Part shown: positions 23,736 through 27,588 of the stretch, piece after piece
How the letters are laid out: each line of letters opens with the position of its first letter
How positions within the stretch are numbered: position 1 is the stretch's first letter
Source of the DNA: Anaerolineales bacterium
GTDB lineage: Bacteria; Chloroflexota; Anaerolineae; Anaerolineales; Villigracilaceae
NCBI GenBank assembly: GCA_016928525.1
Contig: JAFGKO010000027.1
Coordinates: 1 to 27,588 of the forward strand
Length of the DNA stretch: 27,588 nucleotides
Direction: 5' to 3'
Made by a program: the position numbers and the translations under genes
Notes under the pieces: model-generated
The model's database searches: none
What the model saw: only the letters and a program-made list of their open reading frames with translations
What the model was told of the DNA's origin: nothing

Positions 23736-24284
23736 TCAAATGTTCCGGATCAGAACAACGATCAATCCAAGGAGGCCCAGCGGTATGTAAAGATAGGCCA
23801 TCACGCCAATACGGTCCGCGATAAAGAGCACAGGCTTCTGCAAAAGCTTGATGTAATGGAACGCAAACAGTAAGACCACCCATACGCCAAGGACAATGCC
23901 AGCAACAGTCAGAAGCAAGTCCACGGGTGGCAATTTATTGTTAAAGGCCATGATGTTGTTTTCAAGCCACAGCAGTGCAATCGCACCCACCAGGACCGTG
24001 ATAAAACTCTTGTACACAAATCCAGTCTTGAACCAACCGCCCGGCAACAAGAGAGAAAGCACCACCAAACCAAGAGTCACCAGCAAACTCTCCAACAGGG
24101 CAAAGCCCATCATGTATGAAAAGATCGCAAATATTTGACCGACTTTGAAATAAAGGATGAACGACGGAACCTCATAAAAAAATCCCCGCATGGACCAACC
24201 ATACACCACAAAAACGACTCCGCCCAGGACAGTATAAACTTCACTCCGCTCAGGCAGGCGCTTCCTAAAAAAGTTCAATATCAT
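23736..24284 (-). CDS. Polytopic membrane protein of unknown function (5-6 TM)
   Basis: A 182-residue hydrophobic protein with segments at about 16-35, 43-60, 62-84, 92-110, 121-143 and 155-178. I recognise no family motif. It ends 14 bases before the sulfatase-fold gene on the same strand, and the three genes form a tight unit. LtaS-type enzymes have five TM helices fused to an extracellular sulfatase-fold domain with a Thr nucleophile; here the membrane part and a Thr-bearing sulfatase-fold part are separate neighbours, which suggests but does not prove that this is the membrane subunit. Start 24284 is preceded by AGGA about ten bases upstream. Confidence 0.72.
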   Translation of the reverse strand: MILNFFRKRLPERSEVYTVLGGVVFVVYGWSMRGFFYEVPSFILYFKVGQIFAIFSYMMGFALLESLLVTLGLVVLSLLLPGGWFKTGFVYKSFITVLVGAIALLWLENNIMAFNNKLPPVDLLLTVAGIVLGVWVVLLFAFHYIKLLQKPVLFIADRIGVMAYLYIPLGLLGLIVVLIRNI

Positions 24285-24330
24285 TGGTCATATTCCTGAC
24301 AGCGGTTGATTGTACCATTTCATAAAAAAT

Positions 24331-24358
24331 AGGGCGCATGACAATTGCCATGCGCCCT
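24331..24358 (-). terminator. Intrinsic terminator of the Gly/Met-rich protein gene
   Basis: Perfect ten-base arms AGGGCGCATG (24331-24340) and CATGCGCCCT (24349-24358) with an eight-base loop. Read on the minus strand it is followed by ATTTTTT, a good U-run, ending transcription from 24881 before the next minus-strand gene. Confidence 0.85.
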
Positions 24359-24386
24359 GGAAATACCTTATTCTTTTCGTGTCAAC

Positions 24387-24881
24387 TTATTGCTGACTGC
24401 CCCAGCCGCGCATCATCCCCGGACCAAATTGTCCATTCGGGTACTCATCGCCATCGTACATCGGGCAGCCACCATTTCTAAATCCGCTGCGCATGCCACC
24501 ACGACCGAAACCACGCGATTTCATCCAGTCGGCCTGCTCCTGCGAGATGACGCCATCCGCCGCGGCCGCATCCAACGCCTCGGCGCGAGCAGTCTGCATC
24601 AAGGCGGGGATCTCTTCGGCGGAATAACCTTCAGCCAGCGCGATCTGATAGAAGGTCTCGCCCGCATTGTGGCGGGACTCGAACTCGGTCACCGGGAGCC
24701 CAACCGCATCGGCCATGGCCTTGACCATATAATCATGCAAAGGCCCAGTTTCGCCATCCCACATCATTCCGGGGCCATAGCCACCGACCGGCGGCTGCCC
24801 GCCCTGTGCGGCGACAACGCCCACACCCAGAGCGCCAAGCGCCAGAACCACTAAAGCGACGATTAAAAGTGTCTTTTTCAT
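24387..24881 (-). CDS. Small secreted Gly/Met-rich protein
   Basis: A 164-residue exported protein of unknown function. The signal peptide is about 1-25 (MKKTLLIVALVVLALGALGV, cleavage near VVAAQ). A short Gly/Pro/Met stretch (GGYGPGMMWDGE) is followed by a helical charged middle (about 45-120) containing a repeat-like EIPALMQTARAEALDAAAADG and VISQEQADWMKSRGF, and a tail rich in Gly, Arg and Met with one Cys (about 120-164, ending PGMMRGWGSQQ). I prefer the ATG at 24881 over 24887: AAGGAG lies seven bases from the former but one from the latter. It is a single gene with its own terminator. The Met content is worth comparing with the Met-rich sensor loop at 20085-21257; no function is assigned. 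Confidence 0.78.
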   Translation of the reverse strand: MKKTLLIVALVVLALGALGVGVVAAQGGQPPVGGYGPGMMWDGETGPLHDYMVKAMADAVGLPVTEFESRHNAGETFYQIALAEGYSAEEIPALMQTARAEALDAAAADGVISQEQADWMKSRGFGRGGMRSGFRNGGCPMYDGDEYPNGQFGPGMMRGWGSQQ

Positions 24882-25020
24882 TTTCATACTCCTTTTCGGT
24901 AAAAAGCGAGGTTTGTTTGTTTTTTTCTATCTTTCTATCCATAGGATACCGCGCTATTGTAAAGAGTTTGTGAAGAAAAGAAAAAGATAGGTGAAAGAAT
25001 GGGAAAAGGCCAAGTTCGTA

Positions 25021-25026
25021 TATAAT
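25021..25026 (+). promoter_or_regulatory. Possible -10 box of the TIR gene
   Basis: A perfect TATAAT 41 bases before the ATG at 25068, without a clear -35 at 16-18 bases. If used, transcription would begin about five bases before the alternative ATG at 25038, which favours 25068 as the translation start. Confidence 0.35.
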
Positions 25027-25067
25027 GGAGCCAACAGATGGACCACCTACCCGCAAAGGGGACTCCC

Positions 25068-27509
25068 ATGACAAACCACGTATTCATCAGTTATTCAGGG
25101 GCTGACGGGCTTGACTTTGCCACGCGCCTTGCCGATGAACTGCAAGGACAACACCCATTCATCGATGTCTGGTTCGATAAGCGCGAGTTGAGTCCATCGG
25201 CAAGGGACGATTGGGACGATCAACTCGCCAACGCAATTAAGACCTGCAAATGCCTGACTTTTGTGATGAGCGAAGACAGCGCAGCCGATGGCTCCGTGTG
25301 CAAAGAGGAATGGACATGGGCGTTGAAATACAAAAAGCCCGTGATCACCCTGCGCAAAGACAAAAGCGCTGAAGTGCCGTTCCGTTTGAACAACCGCCAG
25401 CACGTGGATTTTGTGTCCGATTTTGAGATTGGGATAGCGCAGTTACGCACAGCTATCGCCCGGCTGGATTCTCCCGCGGGGATGCTCGATGAACTCAAGT
25501 ATCGTCTCGCGGATGCCCAGCGTGATCTGCGCCGCGCTACAGCCGAGGAACAGCCGCGCATCGAAGCAGAAATCACGGAACTGAAAGAAAAGATTGCCGC
25601 CCAGGAAAAAGTGGCAGCAAACCCCAAAGCCGCCGAACAACAGACACAAAAGAACATTGAAGCCGGGCTGGAACGCGAACGCCAGCCGGAGAAGCCGGTT
25701 ACAGCAAAGACCAGCACCAAATTCATCAATCCCCCGCCGGGAATTGCCCCATATTATTTTCAAGACCGCGAAGTTGAAACCATTGAAATCATGAAGTTTT
25801 TGAACGACGACGCCCAACGCCTGATGACCATTGTCGGGCGCGGTGGGGTCGGCAAAACCGCCATGGTCTGCCGTTTACTGAAAGCACTTGAAAATAGCCA
25901 ACTTCTTGAAGAACTTAAAGACAAGTTTGAAATAATAAAAATCGACGGCATCGTCTACCTGAGCGAGAGCGGCAGCCACCGCGTCAACTTCCCTAACATC
26001 TTCGCGGGCCTGAGCAAATTGCTGCCCTCCGAAACAGCAAACAAGCTAGATGCGCTTTATAAAGACCCAAAAACCTCTGTAAAGAGCAAAATGGACGCTT
26101 TACTGGAACACTTCCAGGGGGAGCGCGTGCTCTTGCTGCTGGATAACTTCGAGCCGGTTGTGGACTCCGAAACGCAGGAAATCCGCGAGGGAGAACTGGA
26201 CGAAGCCCTGTGTGCCCTGCTGCGTGGACCGCATCACATGGTCAATGCGCTCATCACCACCCGCGTTGCACCGCGCGAATTGAACCTGTGCGAGCCGGGA
26301 CGCCAGCGCGTACTCACTCTCGATGAAGGCCTCGAATCATCTTACGCCGAGAACATCCTGCGCGAAATGGACGAAGACGGCAAGCTAGGCTTGAAAGTCA
26401 GGGATGAAAGCGATCCCTTACTCCAACGCGCCCGTGAAAAGACACGCGGCTACCCACGCGCACTGGAAGCCCTGTTCGCCATTCTCTCCTCCGACCGCTA
26501 CACCACACTGGAAGAACTGCTGGAGATGCCCCTGCCTGAAAACGTAGTCGAGGCGCTGGTGGGAGAAGCCTTCAGCCGCCTGGACGCGACCGCCCAAAAA
26601 GTCATGCAAGCGCTGGCCGTGTACAACCGACCGGTACCACCCGCCGCGGTGGATTACCTGCTGCAACCCCATTTACCTGAAATCGACAGTGCGCCGGTGC
26701 TCAACCGCTTGGTGAATATGCACTTCGTGCGCCGCGAAGCCGGGCGTTATTATTTGCATCCGGTGGATCATGACTATGCATTTGCCAAAATCCCTGTACT
26801 TGAACAAAGCGCTGAAGATAGCAATGTTGAAATATATGAAACAGAAGATGAAAGAGCTTTAGCAGAAATTCAAAGAGAATTAGATGTATTGCGTGGAGAA
26901 ATTACAAAATTAGAATTCACCCAACATGACCTGCTCAACCGCGCCGCGGATTACTTCGCCCAGGCCCGCAAGCCGCGCGCGGAATGGAAAAAACTGGAAG
27001 ACCTTTCCGCGCAACTAGCGGAATTTGACCTGCGCTGTGCCGCTGGAGATTTTGATACGGCGGCGAGTGTATTGCTTGAAATTGATTTTGATTACTTGCT
27101 CTGGTGGGGACATTATCGATTGATGATTGATTTGCATGAGAAACTTCAGGGGAAAATAAAAGATTTAACCTATACCAGAAGAAGCATCGGCAATTTGGGA
27201 CAGGCGCTGGACTCTATTGGGAAAATTAATCAGGCAATATCCAATTATAAAAATGCACTTGCCATGGCAAAAGAAGCAAAAAATCGTTATGCAGAAGGCA
27301 TATGGCTTAATAATCTTGGGAATACCTATTATTACTTAGGAAAAATCCACGAATACCTTGATCTCCAAAAGCAATCATTACACATTGCCCGTGAGGTAGG
27401 CGATAAGACAAGCGAAGCAATTTCCCTTAATAACATTGGAGAAGGCTATGCAATTCTTGGCCAAGATGCGACTGCGATAGATTATTATGAACAAGCATTG
27501 GTTACTTGA
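25068..27509 (+). CDS. TIR-STAND NTPase-TPR (NLR-like) protein, probably C-terminally truncated
   Basis: An 813-residue multidomain protein. The TIR domain (about 4-130) starts [10 protein letters not shown] and has Glu81 (VCKEEW) at the NADase catalytic position. A coiled-coil, Glu/Lys-rich linker (about 138-210) leads to an NB-ARC/STAND NTPase: Walker A GRGGVGKT (257-264), Walker [10 protein letters not shown] (354-362), ITTR sensor (396-399). A winged-helix-like region (about 500-570) and a helical part precede about three 40-residue TPRs (about 705-813). Such proteins sense phage or stress with the C-terminal repeats and trigger TIR NAD+ cleavage; that role is inferred. The array ends mid-pattern at YYEQALVT, short for the family. 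Start 25068 has AAAGGGG six bases upstream; 25038 is an alternative. Confidence 0.88.
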   Translation: MTNHVFISYSGADGLDFATRLADELQGQHPFIDVWFDKRELSPSARDDWDDQLANAIKTCKCLTFVMSEDSAADGSVCKEEWTWALKYKKPVITLRKDKSAEVPFRLNNRQHVDFVSDFEIGIAQLRTAIARLDSPAGMLDELKYRLADAQRDLRRATAEEQPRIEAEITELKEKIAAQEKVAANPKAAEQQTQKNIEAGLERERQPEKPVTAKTSTKFINPPPGIAPYYFQDREVETIEIMKFLNDDAQRLMTIVGRGGVGKTAMVCRLLKALENSQLLEELKDKFEIIKIDGIVYLSESGSHRVNFPNIFAGLSKLLPSETANKLDALYKDPKTSVKSKMDALLEHFQGERVLLLLDNFEPVVDSETQEIREGELDEALCALLRGPHHMVNALITTRVAPRELNLCEPGRQRVLTLDEGLESSYAENILREMDEDGKLGLKVRDESDPLLQRAREKTRGYPRALEALFAILSSDRYTTLEELLEMPLPENVVEALVGEAFSRLDATAQKVMQALAVYNRPVPPAAVDYLLQPHLPEIDSAPVLNRLVNMHFVRREAGRYYLHPVDHDYAFAKIPVLEQSAEDSNVEIYETEDERALAEIQRELDVLRGEITKLEFTQHDLLNRAADYFAQARKPRAEWKKLEDLSAQLAEFDLRCAAGDFDTAASVLLEIDFDYLLWWGHYRLMIDLHEKLQGKIKDLTYTRRSIGNLGQALDSIGKINQAISNYKNALAMAKEAKNRYAEGIWLNNLGNTYYYLGKIHEYLDLQKQSLHIAREVGDKTSEAISLNNIGEGYAILGQDATAIDYYEQALVT

Positions 27510-27588
27510 GTTTAGAGTTCAAAATGTAATTGGACCTTAACAAAAAGTGGAACTTGCTGATAATTGTTTTTTGTGACAAAAACACATC

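Noticed and set aside
23722..23883. N-terminal extension of the sulfatase-fold protein
   Set aside because: It overlaps the upstream membrane-protein gene and would bury the twin-arginine signal.
27510..27588. AT-rich tail after the NLR gene as an insertion-sequence end
   Set aside because: Too short to show a terminal inverted repeat or transposase; only noted as the point where the TPR frame is lost.

Overview
This window is a bacterial chromosome segment of moderate GC, densely coding, with no rRNA, tRNA or CRISPR array that I can see. The protein set suggests an anaerobic or facultative Chloroflexota (Anaerolineae-like) bacterium: membrane-anchored DtxR-like regulator, split FeoB, short two-domain multicopper oxidase, LysM protein without a Gram-positive sorting signal, TIR/NTPase/TPR protein. 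That taxonomic placement is inference from gene style, not from a marker gene. No gene-free stretch exceeds 300 bases; the longest (19154-19404) is full of regulatory-looking structure.

Layout. (1) 171-905, minus: DJ-1/PfpI-type protein, divergent from (2) a plus-strand run 1016-6957: PLP-dependent alanine-racemase/D-threonine-aldolase-like enzyme, GPH-type sugar:cation symporter, small membrane protein, 84-bp palindromic repeat, M20 dipeptidase, sphingosine-1-phosphate-lyase-like decarboxylase. It ends at a hairpin shared with the convergent (3) 7009-7935 minus gene, a pseudo-receiver fused to a degenerate GGDEF domain. (4) 8091-10460 plus: DAO-type FAD oxidoreductase and a frameshifted SUMF1-domain lipoprotein; then a secreted two-LysM protein (10598-11035) with its own promoter and terminator.

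(5) 11114-19153 is a metal-homeostasis island: a near-consensus sigma70 promoter overlapped by DtxR-box-like operators, Tat-exported multicopper oxidase, ZIP transporter with an extracytoplasmic domain, soluble DtxR regulator, a second DtxR-like protein that is membrane-anchored and carries two FeoA-like domains, an isoprenylcysteine-methyltransferase-family membrane protein, FeoB encoded as two separate genes (GTPase and permease), and a second ZIP transporter. Two interspersed palindromic repeats sit inside it. The simplest reading is one iron/manganese/zinc regulon whose repressors are encoded within it.

(6) 19235-21257: an OmpR-family response regulator and a sensor kinase with a Met-rich extracytoplasmic loop, preceded by four 11-bp-phased TTTACA-like hexamers (PhoP/PhoB-box style) and a 16-bp perfect stem-loop. 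(7) 21268-24284, minus: a three-gene unit of 5-6 TM protein, Tat-signal sulfatase-fold protein with Thr in place of the formylglycine Cys, and alpha/beta hydrolase; then a small secreted Gly/Met-rich protein (24387-24881) with its own terminator. (8) 25068-27509: TIR-NTPase-TPR (NLR-like, probably anti-phage) protein whose TPR array stops abruptly near the window end.

The strongest candidates for something new are the DtxR-controlled island with a membrane-bound DtxR/FeoA paralogue and split FeoB, the PhoP-box-like TCS promoter, and the possible split LtaS-like enzyme. The TIR-NLR gene is recognisable as a family but mosaic and truncated here.
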